Source: Alkalibaculum bacchi (GTDB taxonomy: Bacteria > Bacillota > Clostridia > Eubacteriales > Alkalibacteraceae). Taken from it: a stretch of DNA of 27,840 bases. Positions 16,391 through 24,154 of this stretch are shown piece after piece. Every line of letters starts with the position of its first letter. Position 1 is the stretch's first letter. The notes under the pieces are model-generated. The model had not been told where the DNA came from. It saw only the letters and a program-made list of their open reading frames with translations, and ran no database searches. The position numbers and the translations under genes were made by a program. The DNA lies in NCBI RefSeq assembly GCF_937875145.1, contig NZ_CALNCS010000112.1, forward strand, positions 1-27,840. Direction: 5' to 3'.

Positions 16391-16468
16391 AATGAAGAAG
16401 CTTTCTTTAAAGGAGTGGCTGGGCATAAATGAGTGCTATGTCGCCTTTGGGTAAGCTTCTGTTTTTTT
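16391..16468 (+). ncRNA. Putative structured RNA 2, antisense to the end of the neighbouring ORF
   Basis: Outer stem AGAAGCTT (16396-16403) with AAGCTTCT (16453-16460), then G and seven T; inner hairpin GGCATA (16422-16427) with TATGTC (16437-16442). It has its own promoter. A 22-codon frame from the ATG at 16429 exists, but AGGAG is 13 bases away and the frame runs past the terminator, so an RNA role is likelier. It overlaps the last 33 bases of the minus-strand ORF at 16436-16867. Confidence 0.6.
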
Positions 16469-16867
16469 ATTATATTTTAAAAAATCATATATTTTAATTA
16501 ATCTCTTTATACCGGTACTATGTTTATCATCAAAGATGTCTTCGTTGTTATTTATAATATCAAGTAAATAGCTTTTCAATTCGTCTAGGTTTATTTGGGT
16601 CTCGTCTAATACTGCTATCGATAACAGTTGGTTCCTTAAATTAAGATCTTGAGCTAGAACTTCAGATATAGTTTTAGGTTTCCCTATCCACTTCTTTTGG
16701 CGTTTTAGGTTTTCAGAAAGGAAGGAATCTAAATCAGTTTTTTTATCTATGTAATCCTCAATAGTATATGGTAACTTGTCTATATCTTGAATATATTTAA
16801 AAACAGGTAAACTACGAGAAGTTCTGGATAATTCTATACATAAAGTTTTCGTAAATTGCAATAGCAA
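16436..16867 (-). CDS. Uncharacterised protein, probably 5'-truncated by the IS30 element
   Basis: 143 codons if begun at the TTG in the IS end, but that start lies inside the terminal repeat of the insertion, so the true N-terminus has probably been lost. The product is soluble, charged and mostly helical, with KKTDLDSFLSENLKRQKKW and a C-terminus ending KTEAYPKAT. I do not recognise a family. There is no ribosome site before any candidate start. Its 3' end is covered by the opposing RNA 2 transcript. Probably a gene remnant. Confidence 0.45.
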   Translation of the reverse strand: MLLQFTKTLCIELSRTSRSLPVFKYIQDIDKLPYTIEDYIDKKTDLDSFLSENLKRQKKWIGKPKTISEVLAQDLNLRNQLLSIAVLDETQINLDELKSYLLDIINNNEDIFDDKHSTGIKRLIKIYDFLKYNKKTEAYPKAT

Positions 16868-16907
16868 GTTGCAATAGTTCTGAATTTAGCAATGACTTGT
16901 GGTAGAA

Positions 16908-16960
16908 CGATGTGGGATTACGGAGAGAGGGCGAAGCCCGAACGGAGAAATCCCACATCG
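16908..16960. repeat. Hairpin with nested direct repeats in the IS30 element
   Basis: Perfect 12-bp arms CGATGTGGGATT (16908-16919) and AATCCCACATCG (16949-16960). Inside them ACGGAGA occurs twice in direct orientation (16920-16926, 16942-16948) around a small hairpin GGGC-GAA-GCCC (16929-16939). It lies between the transposase stop and the element end. Confidence 0.65.
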
Positions 16961-16971
16961 GCGGTCGCCAA

Positions 16972-17457
16972 TCAGGCAACATAGATTCGGTCAAGTTCTT
17001 TTTCGAGCAGATCTATGTTCTTGATGGGCAGAAGGCCCAGATCGACATAGTTGTACAGTGTTTTGGTACAAACCATTTCTTGTCGTCTGAATTCTCCGGA
17101 TAGAAGGGCTCGGCCGAAGCAAGCATCCAGCGACCAGTTTTCTTCCCTAAACTGTTTGACCACGTATTTCAAAAATGCTGCGGTTTCCAGACAGCGATAG
17201 GTTCTGGTGCTGCTCCTGCGGTTTTCGTTGTATCTTTGTTGCCCTGCATCCGCTTTGTAACGGTGCACCTTGCCATGGTACAGTGCGACAGTTCCACGGG
17301 CAATTTCATTTTTGATCGTGTTAAAAGGGCGACCTAAATGCTTGGCTATCTTGTATTTTGACCACCCGTCTTTCAAATGCACTTCAATGTCATGTCGTTC
17401 TTCTGACGTTAGATGTTGCCCTTTTCGATGCTCTGTGCTACAATTTGGATTGTCCAT
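16972..17457 (-). pseudogene. IS30-family transposase, catalytic domain missing
   Basis: 161 residues against roughly 320-350 for intact members. The N-terminal helix-turn-helix region is clear: GQHLTSEERHDIEVHLKDGW, KIAKHLGRPFNTIKNEI, then RTYRCLETAAFL and TKTLYNYVDLGLLPIKNIDL. The following DDE integrase core is absent; the chain jumps to LLEKELDRIYVA and stops. As I recall, intact IS30 transposases end in a similar tail (LFE.ELDRIY), so this looks like an in-frame internal deletion. It could bind the ends but not catalyse transposition; mobilisation would need a transposase in trans. Confidence 0.8.
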
Positions 17458-17524
17458 AGTGATGATCCTTTCAGAATTGGTGTGTAGTGACTCAATTCTA
17501 CCATAGGTTCATCGCTATGGATTA

Positions 17525-17911
17525 TTGCAACTTCATTTTACAATGCGCCCATTATGTTTGTATAAAGGAAATGCAACAGCTGTTAGTTACCTTCCTTCGA
17601 CAGCCAGATCTGCTGCGAATGCATTATTAAACCTTTATTCTCAATATTATAGGCAGTCTTTTGGGGTAAGTAGAGACGGGCTAGCATTAGAATTGATGTA
17701 TCACGCTCACCCATATTTAATATTATATCTTTTAGAGGCTATTCCAGTATCATCAAATTTATATCATCTTGTAGATGATGCTGTCGGTTTAACATCTCAT
17801 TTCTACTGGGCGGATTCCGGTAAAACTGATCAATTAAGATATTTAGATAACGTAGCGCCATCTATACTAGATGTCCTGCAGGTTGCTTTATACAGTGCGT
17901 TATCAATATAA
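17525..17911 (+). CDS. Uncharacterised protein, probably 5'-truncated by the IS30 element
   Basis: 128 codons if begun at the TTG inside the right end of the insertion; the first ATG is at 17543. Neither has a ribosome site, so the 5' part was probably lost. The remaining protein is rich in Leu, Tyr and Ala (LALELMYHAHPYLILYLLEAIP, then a DDAVGLTSHFYWADSGK segment) and ends LQVALYSALSI. It could be partly membrane-associated. I do not recognise the family. It is followed by its own strong terminator. Confidence 0.45.
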   Translation: MQLHFTMRPLCLYKGNATAVSYLPSTARSAANALLNLYSQYYRQSFGVSRDGLALELMYHAHPYLILYLLEAIPVSSNLYHLVDDAVGLTSHFYWADSGKTDQLRYLDNVAPSILDVLQVALYSALSI

Positions 17912-17919
17912 TATAATAT

Positions 17920-17957
17920 AAAATAGATACTATACTATTTAGTACAGTATCTATTTT
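17920..17957 (+). terminator. Terminator after the truncated ORF
   Basis: AAAATAGATACT (17920-17931) pairs with AGTATCTATTTT (17946-17957), 12 bp perfect, with T-rich sequence after. Confidence 0.8.
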
Positions 17958-18003
17958 TATTTACAAAAGAAACCAGTATAATATAATATATGTGAGGTGA
18001 GTT

Positions 18004-18402
18004 ATGAAAAGAGATATGGCATTGTATACAATTCTTGTTTTTGTATTTTCATTTGTAATAAATGTAGGGTATAGCTATATTGGGTTTGTTAAAGCAGGCT
18101 TTGATTTAACGTCTTTAGTAGAAGCAAATGCTATCATGTTTTGGTATATAACCCCGATGTTTATTGTTTTGTTAAAATTATTTATTCATGATATTGGGAG
18201 AAAGCAGCGCTATCTTTTGGCTTTGATCGCACTTTTGATTGTGGGGTATATTAATATGTGGCTGAACAACCATTACTTATATGTATATGATAAATTAGAT
18301 AATCTTGCGGGTTTTATATTTACGCCACTGCTACAAACAGCCATTGTAATTTTTTATGATTTAGTTATAAGCTCTATATCGAAATTCATTAATAAGATTT
18401 AA
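18004..18402 (+). CDS. Small multi-pass membrane protein, prophage cargo
   Basis: 132 residues, ATG preceded by GAGGTG at a good distance. Four hydrophobic segments at about 6-28, 40-62, 68-86 and 100-124, with the basic loop HDIGRKQR between the second and third. The family is not recognised. It is transcribed alone, between two terminators. Its position beside the phage packaging genes suggests a lysogenic-conversion or leftover accessory gene, but nothing in the sequence gives a role. Confidence 0.65.
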   Translation: MKRDMALYTILVFVFSFVINVGYSYIGFVKAGFDLTSLVEANAIMFWYITPMFIVLLKLFIHDIGRKQRYLLALIALLIVGYINMWLNNHYLYVYDKLDNLAGFIFTPLLQTAIVIFYDLVISSISKFINKI

Positions 18403-18466
18403 ATAAATGTATTATGACTTTTATATGACTCTTTATTTCAAAAATCAATGATATGCTATTATCATG

Positions 18467-18494
18467 AAGAACTGTAGAGATACGGTTCTTTTTT
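18467..18494 (+). terminator. Terminator with GAGA tetraloop
   Basis: AAGAACTGTA-GAGA-TACGGTTCTT (one T-G wobble) followed by a T-run. It ends the membrane-protein transcript. A second, GC-rich hairpin (CCCC at 18507-18510 with GGGG at 18528-18531, inner GCG-ATT-CGC) follows at once. Confidence 0.85.
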
Positions 18495-18536
18495 ATGTCC
18501 TCCTTTCCCCGAAGCGATTCGCGCCTAGGGGATTAT

Positions 18537-18553
18537 TGTCGAAAGATGACGAA
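18537..18553 (+). promoter_or_regulatory. Tandem Spo0A-box pair
   Basis: TGTCGAA (18537-18543) and TGACGAA (18547-18553) both match TGNCGAA, in the same orientation and 10 bp apart, the spacing I recall from the abrB promoter of B. subtilis. With the preceding T, TTGTCG could also serve as a -35, with TATTTT (18558-18563) as a -10 at 16 bp. Confidence 0.55.
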
Positions 18554-18612
18554 CGATTATTTTAAATATTTCCCTTTTCTTGCCGATATATATATAGAAA
18601 GGGGAGGTTGAA

Positions 18613-18915
18613 ATGTCTATATCAATCAAAATTAATAATCATTGTACAACAGCATCTGCAATAAGATTTTATGAAAATTACAAGGAAGCTTTTGGGAATG
18701 TTATAAGTGCAGAGATGTTAGGGAATGTTTCAGAAGTAAATTATGCATTTAAATTAGTAAATGATAGAGGATAAGAGATTGAATTCAATGGGGAAGTTAC
18801 AGCAGGTTATGGGGGAGAAGGGCCAAGTGGAACTTTTAGAATCTTAAAAATGGCAGGTTTTAATGTGGATGAAGAGTTTGTGAAGCGAAATGCATCTTTT
18901 AAATTAACAAAGTAG
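18613..18915 (+). pseudogene. Short ORF with an in-frame TAA (broken gene)
   Basis: A strong GGGGAGG precedes the ATG at 18613. The frame runs 53 codons to TAA at 18772-18774, then stays open for another 46 codons to TAG at 18913-18915. Both halves look like one small protein: SISIKINNHCTTASAIRF early, GYGGEGPSGTFRILKMAGF later. A single C-to-T change (CAA to TAA) would explain the break. The family is not recognised. It is preceded by the Spo0A-like boxes and followed by its own terminator. A truncated 53-residue product or readthrough cannot be excluded. Confidence 0.55.
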
Positions 18916-18927
18916 GACACTACTTAG

Positions 18928-18948
18928 AGAGCCCAAGGGCTCTTTCTT
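18928..18948 (+). terminator. Terminator before terS
   Basis: AGAGCCC-AA-GGGCTCT followed by TTCTT, extendable by weaker pairs outside. Confidence 0.7.
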
Positions 18949-18982
18949 AATACCCAAAACTAATAAAGCGAGGTGAGCATTA

Positions 18983-19456
18983 ATGTCCAAAGGATTAACT
19001 GAAAAACAGAAGATATTTGCTAATGAGTACCTAGTAGACCTTAATGCTACCAGAGCATATAAAAAGGCGTATCCTAATGTAAAAAAAGATACTACAGCAG
19101 CACAAGCAGGCAGTAGATTGTTGAGAAATGTCAAGGTTAAAAACTATATAGACGAGCAGCTCAAAAAAATTGAAGATGAAAGCATTGCAGACGCTAAAGA
19201 AGTCATGAAATACCTCACTCAAATATTAAGAGGTGAGCTTGATGAAGAAGTAGTTGTTGTAGAAGGTGAAGGAGATGGTTTTTCATCCGCAAAAAAGGTT
19301 AGAAAAGAAGTGGGCATAAGAGAACGTAATAAAGCAGCAGAACTCTTAGGAAAAAGATATTCATTATTTACTGACAAAATGGATGTATCCGTTGAAAAAT
19401 CAGAAAAACTAGCTGATATCATAGATCAATTAGGTGGTGAGGGGCTTGAAGAGTAG
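18983..19456 (+). CDS. Phage terminase small subunit
   Basis: 157 residues, GAGGTG about 7 bases before the ATG. It begins KGLTEKQKIFANEYLVDLNATRAYKKAYP, the typical helix-turn-helix of the Terminase_2 (XtmA-like) family that recognises the pac or cos site, followed by AGSRLLRNVKVKNYIDEQL and an acidic C-terminal oligomerisation part. It overlaps terL by about 20 bases. Intact in length. It is the first gene of the plus-strand packaging block. Confidence 0.9.
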   Translation: MSKGLTEKQKIFANEYLVDLNATRAYKKAYPNVKKDTTAAQAGSRLLRNVKVKNYIDEQLKKIEDESIADAKEVMKYLTQILRGELDEEVVVVEGEGDGFSSAKKVRKEVGIRERNKAAELLGKRYSLFTDKMDVSVEKSEKLADIIDQLGGEGLEE

Positions 19457-20819
19457 TTTCCCCTTATCGCAAAAGTATATAGATTTTATCAACAGTACAA
19501 AAAATGTAGATGCTGATTTTCTAGAAGGGACCACAGCGTCCGGTAAGACCACAGTAGGCGCTGGAGTCAAATTCATTAGAATGGTAAGTGCTAGTAAGAA
19601 GAAAATCCATATTATAGCATCAAAGACTACAGGAACTGCAGAGAAGAATATAATCCAGCAAGATAACGGAATTCTTGATATTCATAAAGGCAAAGCTAAG
19701 TATCATGGTAACGGAGATAAAGACTACAAGATACCTCACATAAAATTTGAAGATAAAATTATCTTTGTCCTAGGTTACGACAACAAAGATAAATGGGCAT
19801 TAGTCCTAGGCTCTCAATTTGGCTGTGTTTATATAGACGAGATTAATACTGCTAACATAGACTTTATTAGAGAGGTGTCTACTAGAAATGATTACTTAAT
19901 CGCCACACTAAATCCTGATGACCCAAGCTTGTCAGTATACAAAGAATTTATTAATAGGTCTAGGCCCTATAAGAAATACGCTAAAGATGTACCCAATGAG
20001 ATAATGCAAGAACTTAAAGAAGAACCAGTACCCACATGGAGGTATTGGTTCTTTACCTTTAACGATAATCTTAGTTTAAGTGAAGAGGATATAGAAAAGA
20101 AAAAGAGGTCCGCTCCTAAGGGTACTAAGCTCTATAAAAATAAGATACAAGGGTTAAGGGGTAGAGCAACTGGATTAGTATTCCCTAACTTCAGCAGAAA
20201 GAATAATGTAAGGGCTACCGAATGGCTTAAGAAAAGAATGACTGACAAGAAGGAGCCATTAAAGTTTATTCACTTTAGTTGTGGAGTAGATACAGCATAC
20301 TCACAAGAAAGCCCTGATACATTCTCTTTTATCTACCAAGGGATAACTGATAAAGGACAACTTATCATCCTAAATGAAGAAGTATATAACAATGCAAGTC
20401 TTGAAATACCTTTAGCTCCCTCTGATATTCCTCCAAGGTTAATAGTATTCCTAGAGAGGAATAGAAAAAAGTGGGGATTTGCTAGGGATGTATTTGTTGA
20501 TAATGCTGACCAAGCAACAATAACTGAATTAAAGAAATACAAAAGGCAGCATGGGGGTGTATATAATTTCCTAAATGCTTATAAAAAGGTGGAAATCATA
20601 GACAGGATCCATTTACAACTAGGGTGGCTTAATGTAAATGAATATAAACCTGAAGCTGATTATATAGTGTTAGATTATTGCGTAGTTCATATTGGAGAAT
20701 TAGAAAGCTATAGCTGGAAAGAAGATAAGTACGAACCTGAGGACAGGAACGACCATACAATTAACGCGTCACAGTATGGGTTCATACCTTTCCGAAATAG
20801 AATCGGAGTAGGTGGTTAA
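19434..20819 (+). CDS. Phage terminase large subunit (PBSX-like)
   Basis: About 460 residues; the start is GTG at 19434 or 19437, both inside the terS gene. The packaging ATPase has Walker A GTTASGKTT (about 32-40) and Walker B VYIDEI (about 132-137). The C-terminal nuclease half begins near HFSCGVDTAYSQESPDTFSF with the first acidic residue, and further acidic residues occur in VFVDNAD and the DHTIN segment near the end. It cuts and pumps DNA into the procapsid through the portal. It is full length and without stops, notable given the loss of most other head and tail genes. Confidence 0.93.
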   Translation: MVRGLKSSFPLSQKYIDFINSTKNVDADFLEGTTASGKTTVGAGVKFIRMVSASKKKIHIIASKTTGTAEKNIIQQDNGILDIHKGKAKYHGNGDKDYKIPHIKFEDKIIFVLGYDNKDKWALVLGSQFGCVYIDEINTANIDFIREVSTRNDYLIATLNPDDPSLSVYKEFINRSRPYKKYAKDVPNEIMQELKEEPVPTWRYWFFTFNDNLSLSEEDIEKKKRSAPKGTKLYKNKIQGLRGRATGLVFPNFSRKNNVRATEWLKKRMTDKKEPLKFIHFSCGVDTAYSQESPDTFSFIYQGITDKGQLIILNEEVYNNASLEIPLAPSDIPPRLIVFLERNRKKWGFARDVFVDNADQATITELKKYKRQHGGVYNFLNAYKKVEIIDRIHLQLGWLNVNEYKPEADYIVLDYCVVHIGELESYSWKEDKYEPEDRNDHTINASQYGFIPFRNRIGVGG

Positions 20820-20822
20820 ACT

Positions 20823-22316
20823 ATGAGGCTAAAAGAGGTGATGAAAAACATGGTAATGAAAGCTTTAAACATAGTACCTGCACAGGATAATCAAGTAAGT
20901 ATTAGGGAGCCACTATCTCATAACATGAATGTACTAAGAAATAGAATATGGTATAGAGGTGACCCATCTGAACTGGATCAATTCTTTAAACAAGCAGCAA
21001 CTGATGATGTGGGAAAAAGTAGGTTTTGGGCTGCAGTTCCCTCAGCAGATTCAAGCATTAGAAAGTTTCATAGTGGCATTCCTGGTGAAATAGTAGATAA
21101 GCTAGCAGATATTGTTATATCTGATTTAGATAATATTGAATTATCAGAACAAAAGTTATGGGATGAAATAGCGCTAGATAACAAGTTGAGTGATGAATTA
21201 CTAGCTGATGCTATTAAAGATACCCTAATTTGTGGTGATGGTACTTTTAAATTGAGTATAGATACAGAGGTCTCAGAATATCCCTTAATAGAGTTTTTTA
21301 GTGGTTCTGATGTTAGTTACATCTATAAGCGCGGAAGGCTCCAAGAAGTCATATTTTATGCCTATTACACTCACAATAAAGAAACCTATAGGCTAGATGA
21401 GATATATGGCAAAGGATTTATTGATTATAAACTTTATGATAGGTATGGAAAAGAAGTACCTTTATCTAAAGTACCCGAAATTAGTCACCTGAGCAAAATA
21501 ACATTCTCAGGTGATTTTTTAATGGCTGTACCTATGAGATTCTTTAAATCAGCTAAGTTTGAGAATAGAGGTAATTCAATATTTGAAAGAAAATCAGACA
21601 ATTTTGATGCCTTAGATGAGGTTATATCTCAATGGATAGATGCAATAAGGGCTGGTAGAGTCAAGAACTATATACCAGAGGACTTAGTTCCTAAGAATCC
21701 ACAAACAGGTGCATTTATGAAGCCTAATCCTTTCGATAATCAATTCGTTAAGGTTGGGAGCTCATTAAAAGAAGAGTCTAAAGACCAGATAGAACAGAAG
21801 CAAGCTGATATAAACTATGATGCTTTTGTTCAATCCTATGCCAGCACTCTTGATATGTGTCTACAAGGAATTATATCTCCTAGTACATTGGGAATAGACC
21901 TTAAAAAGACAGATAACGCAGAAGCCCAGAGAGAGAAGGAGAAAACAACTCTCTACACCAGAGGAAAGATAATTGATGTGTTAACAGAAGTTGTTCCTTT
22001 GTTAATAGATACCACTTTGAAGGTATATGACAACATGAAGTCCAAAAGCCCTAAAGAATATGAAGCCACAGTTACATTTGGTGAATACGCAAGCCCTGAC
22101 TTTGGTTCAGTTGCTGAAATAGTAGGTCAGGCTAAATCATTGGGCATAATGAGTTTAGAACAGGCAATAAACGAGCTCTACGGAGACACCTGGACTGATG
22201 AAGAAAAGGCGCTGGAAGTACAACGAATCAGACAAGGGGATTTAGTAACAGATGAACCTGCTGCTAGCATTGATGGTATTGATGATGAAGATGTGATAGA
22301 AGATGGCGAAGAATAA
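20823..22316 (+). CDS. Phage portal protein (SPP1 gp6-like)
   Basis: 497 residues, ATG 3 bases after the terL stop, with GTAGGTGG upstream. It begins with a short basic helix, then NVLRNRIWYRGDPSELDQFF, a common opening of Firmicutes portals, and has the long helical stem region and an acidic C-terminus (DGIDDEDVIEDGEE). It forms the dodecameric channel at one capsid vertex, docking terminase and minor head proteins. It overlaps the next gene by 14 bases, so expression is coupled. Confidence 0.88.
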   Translation: MRLKEVMKNMVMKALNIVPAQDNQVSIREPLSHNMNVLRNRIWYRGDPSELDQFFKQAATDDVGKSRFWAAVPSADSSIRKFHSGIPGEIVDKLADIVISDLDNIELSEQKLWDEIALDNKLSDELLADAIKDTLICGDGTFKLSIDTEVSEYPLIEFFSGSDVSYIYKRGRLQEVIFYAYYTHNKETYRLDEIYGKGFIDYKLYDRYGKEVPLSKVPEISHLSKITFSGDFLMAVPMRFFKSAKFENRGNSIFERKSDNFDALDEVISQWIDAIRAGRVKNYIPEDLVPKNPQTGAFMKPNPFDNQFVKVGSSLKEESKDQIEQKQADINYDAFVQSYASTLDMCLQGIISPSTLGIDLKKTDNAEAQREKEKTTLYTRGKIIDVLTEVVPLLIDTTLKVYDNMKSKSPKEYEATVTFGEYASPDFGSVAEIVGQAKSLGIMSLEQAINELYGDTWTDEEKALEVQRIRQGDLVTDEPAASIDGIDDEDVIEDGEE

Positions 22317-23958
22317 AAGAGATAAGTCGTATGATCTTCGAGTAATCTACGAACAGATGGAACTTGACCTCATTCGCTCTATGCGAAGGAACTTATCTAG
22401 GCACCAGGGAGAAGAACAAAAGATTGGCTTTAAGTTTGAGCAATGGCAATCTGCCAAACTAAGAGATCTGGAAAGATACAGAAAAGAAAATCAAGAAATA
22501 ATAGGTACATATAACGCTCCTATAGAGGATTTGATTAATCATACTCTGTTAAATACCTATAAAGAATCGCAAGACAATGTTAGTAACATGATTAAAGATA
22601 TTCAAAATCAATATATCCAAGGAACACAGTTTAAATTTCCTGGAGAATTAGAGCCTATAATAGATGGTGCGAGCACTAAAGATATAGAGGCTGTAAAAAA
22701 TGTCACAGAAAAGGTCATGGATAACATAAAGAAATGGAATGACGCCCCAAGACCTATTGATGATGCGTTTTTCAAATCTAATGATAGAAAAATTGATGCA
22801 CTAATGGAAACAGTTAAAAATGACTTTAAGAAAGGGAATTCAGCTGTTTTAAGGCGCATGGATGATGTTTATAGGCAGACCATATTTAAAGCTCAAGTTT
22901 ACTACAATCAAGGCGTTGTAGGTTTAGAAAAAGCTATAGACATGGCTGTTAAAGATTTTTTTGATAAAGGTATTGATGCTATTACATATAAAGATGGCAA
23001 GAAGGTAAATATAGCCTCTTATGCTGAAATGGCGCTAAGAACAGCAAATCATAGAGCCTATCTCATGGGTGAGGGTAAGAAAAGACAGGAAATAGGAAAT
23101 CCTTTTGTAGTTGTTTCTGCTCATGCTACATCTTGTGAATTGTGCCTACCGTGGCAAGGGCTTGTTTTAATTGATGATGTTTACTCTGGCGGCAAGAAAG
23201 AAGATGGGGATTACCCACTGCTCAGTGAAGCCATGAAGAAAGGTCTAATGCATCCGAATTGCAGACATAATTTAAATACATACTTCCCTGGAATTTCTTC
23301 ACTGCCTAAAGTACCAGATAAAAAGAAAGCTTTGGAAAATTATGAACAAGAACAAAAACAAAGGGCGTTGGAGAGAGCCATTAGAAAGCAGAAAAGGATT
23401 GTAGAAGGGACTAAGAACAAAGATAGTCTAGAGATAGAAAAAGATAAACTGAAAAAGCTTCAAGCGGATATGAGAAAGTTCTTGAAAGACAACCCACAGC
23501 TTAGAAGGGCTTACAGGAGAGAAAAACCTAATCCAGGTATTAGCAATAAAGATTTGAAAATCCATGAAGAGTCATTGAAGCAAAAGGCAATGGATGATAA
23601 AATAAAAGAAATTAAGAAATATATCAAGTCAGATGATTGTGTTAAAAAGATAATTGAAGGTAGACAAGGAAAGCACATAAAGGGGCATAATAATTATGAG
23701 GGTAAAAGCTATCTCTTAGATGGGGTAGACCCCCAAGAACTTGTAAATAAATATGCTGGAACTGGTGAACCTAAAATTTCTGATTTAAGTATGGAGTGGA
23801 CTAAAAAAGAATTTATAACTGCTAAAGAAAACATAGGTGTTAGTGTAAACCCTGATTCGGGTAAAGAGTCTATAACAAGCTACTTCTCTATCAGCTATGC
23901 AAAGAAGGGAACGCATATAGTCCCAAGGGAGCCTAAGAAGGAGTGGAAAAATGATTAG
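22303..23958 (+). CDS. Phage minor head protein fused to a C-terminal polymorphic-toxin-like domain
   Basis: 551 residues. About 1-332 is a minor capsid/head morphogenesis protein (Phage_min_cap2, SPP1 gp7 or Mu F-like): AYLMGEGKKRQE, then a Cys/His set SCELCLPWQG (C278, C281) and HPNCRHNL (H317, C320, H322). A charged, probably coiled linker (333-445) follows. The last 100 residues (about 452-551) are unrelated to head proteins: GKHIKGHNNYEGKSYLLDG, PQELVNKYAGTGEP, IGVSVNPDSGKE, YAKKGTHIVPREPK. These resemble the polymorphic toxin type 50 group, presumed RNases, recalled without a search. The catalytic residues are not established. The gene overlaps both portal and the small gene after it. 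Confidence 0.85.
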   Translation: MAKNKRDKSYDLRVIYEQMELDLIRSMRRNLSRHQGEEQKIGFKFEQWQSAKLRDLERYRKENQEIIGTYNAPIEDLINHTLLNTYKESQDNVSNMIKDIQNQYIQGTQFKFPGELEPIIDGASTKDIEAVKNVTEKVMDNIKKWNDAPRPIDDAFFKSNDRKIDALMETVKNDFKKGNSAVLRRMDDVYRQTIFKAQVYYNQGVVGLEKAIDMAVKDFFDKGIDAITYKDGKKVNIASYAEMALRTANHRAYLMGEGKKRQEIGNPFVVVSAHATSCELCLPWQGLVLIDDVYSGGKKEDGDYPLLSEAMKKGLMHPNCRHNLNTYFPGISSLPKVPDKKKALENYEQEQKQRALERAIRKQKRIVEGTKNKDSLEIEKDKLKKLQADMRKFLKDNPQLRRAYRREKPNPGISNKDLKIHEESLKQKAMDDKIKEIKKYIKSDDCVKKIIEGRQGKHIKGHNNYEGKSYLLDGVDPQELVNKYAGTGEPKISDLSMEWTKKEFITAKENIGVSVNPDSGKESITSYFSISYAKKGTHIVPREPKKEWKND

Positions 23959-24154
23959 TGTTGATGAAATGAAGAAAGCGGCTAATAAGGAAGTCGAGGT
24001 TAAGCTTATAAATGGTAAAATTTCAAAAGGATACTGTACAGAATATTTATGGCCAGAAGATGAAGATGAAGAGCATAATATTACTGTTAGAAGAGATGGA
24101 ATTTTATTTGAGATTAATCAAAGCGAAATAGAAGAAATTGAAATATTAAATTAA
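23951..24154 (+). CDS. Small acidic protein, candidate immunity partner of the toxin-like domain
   Basis: 67 residues, ATG overlapping the minor head gene by 8 bases, AAGGAG 8 bases upstream. It is strongly acidic (DEDEEHNITV, SEIEEIEIL), with a beta-rich look (VEVKLINGKISKGYCTEYL...GILFEINQSEIEEI) suggesting a small barrel like SH3 or LSm folds. The location immediately after a toxin-like C-terminus, the coupling and the acidic nature are what is expected of an immunity protein. This is inference; no family was recognised. It is the last gene of the prophage. Confidence 0.65.
   Translation: MISVDEMKKAANKEVEVKLINGKISKGYCTEYLWPEDEDEEHNITVRRDGILFEINQSEIEEIEILN

Larger units (their letters stand above)
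16866..17533 (-). mobile_element. Internally deleted IS30-family element
   Basis: About 668 bp, bounded by 11-bp inverted ends AAGTTGCAATA (16866-16876) and TATTGCAACTT (17523-17533). It carries one shortened transposase gene. It is visibly richer in G and C than its surroundings, a sign of recent arrival. No target duplication is evident at the edges. Confidence 0.7.

Noticed and set aside
16429..16497. 22-codon ORF beginning MSAMSPLGKLL as a small peptide or toxin
   Set aside because: The ribosome site is 13 bases away and the frame passes through the terminator stem; a structured RNA explains the region better.
16812..17103. Small open frames at 16812-16994 and 16912-17103
   Set aside because: They cross the IS hairpin and inverted end in other frames, lack ribosome sites and look like no known protein.
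17270..17506. Plus-strand open frame opposite the transposase
   Set aside because: Shadow of the IS30 transposase coding strand.
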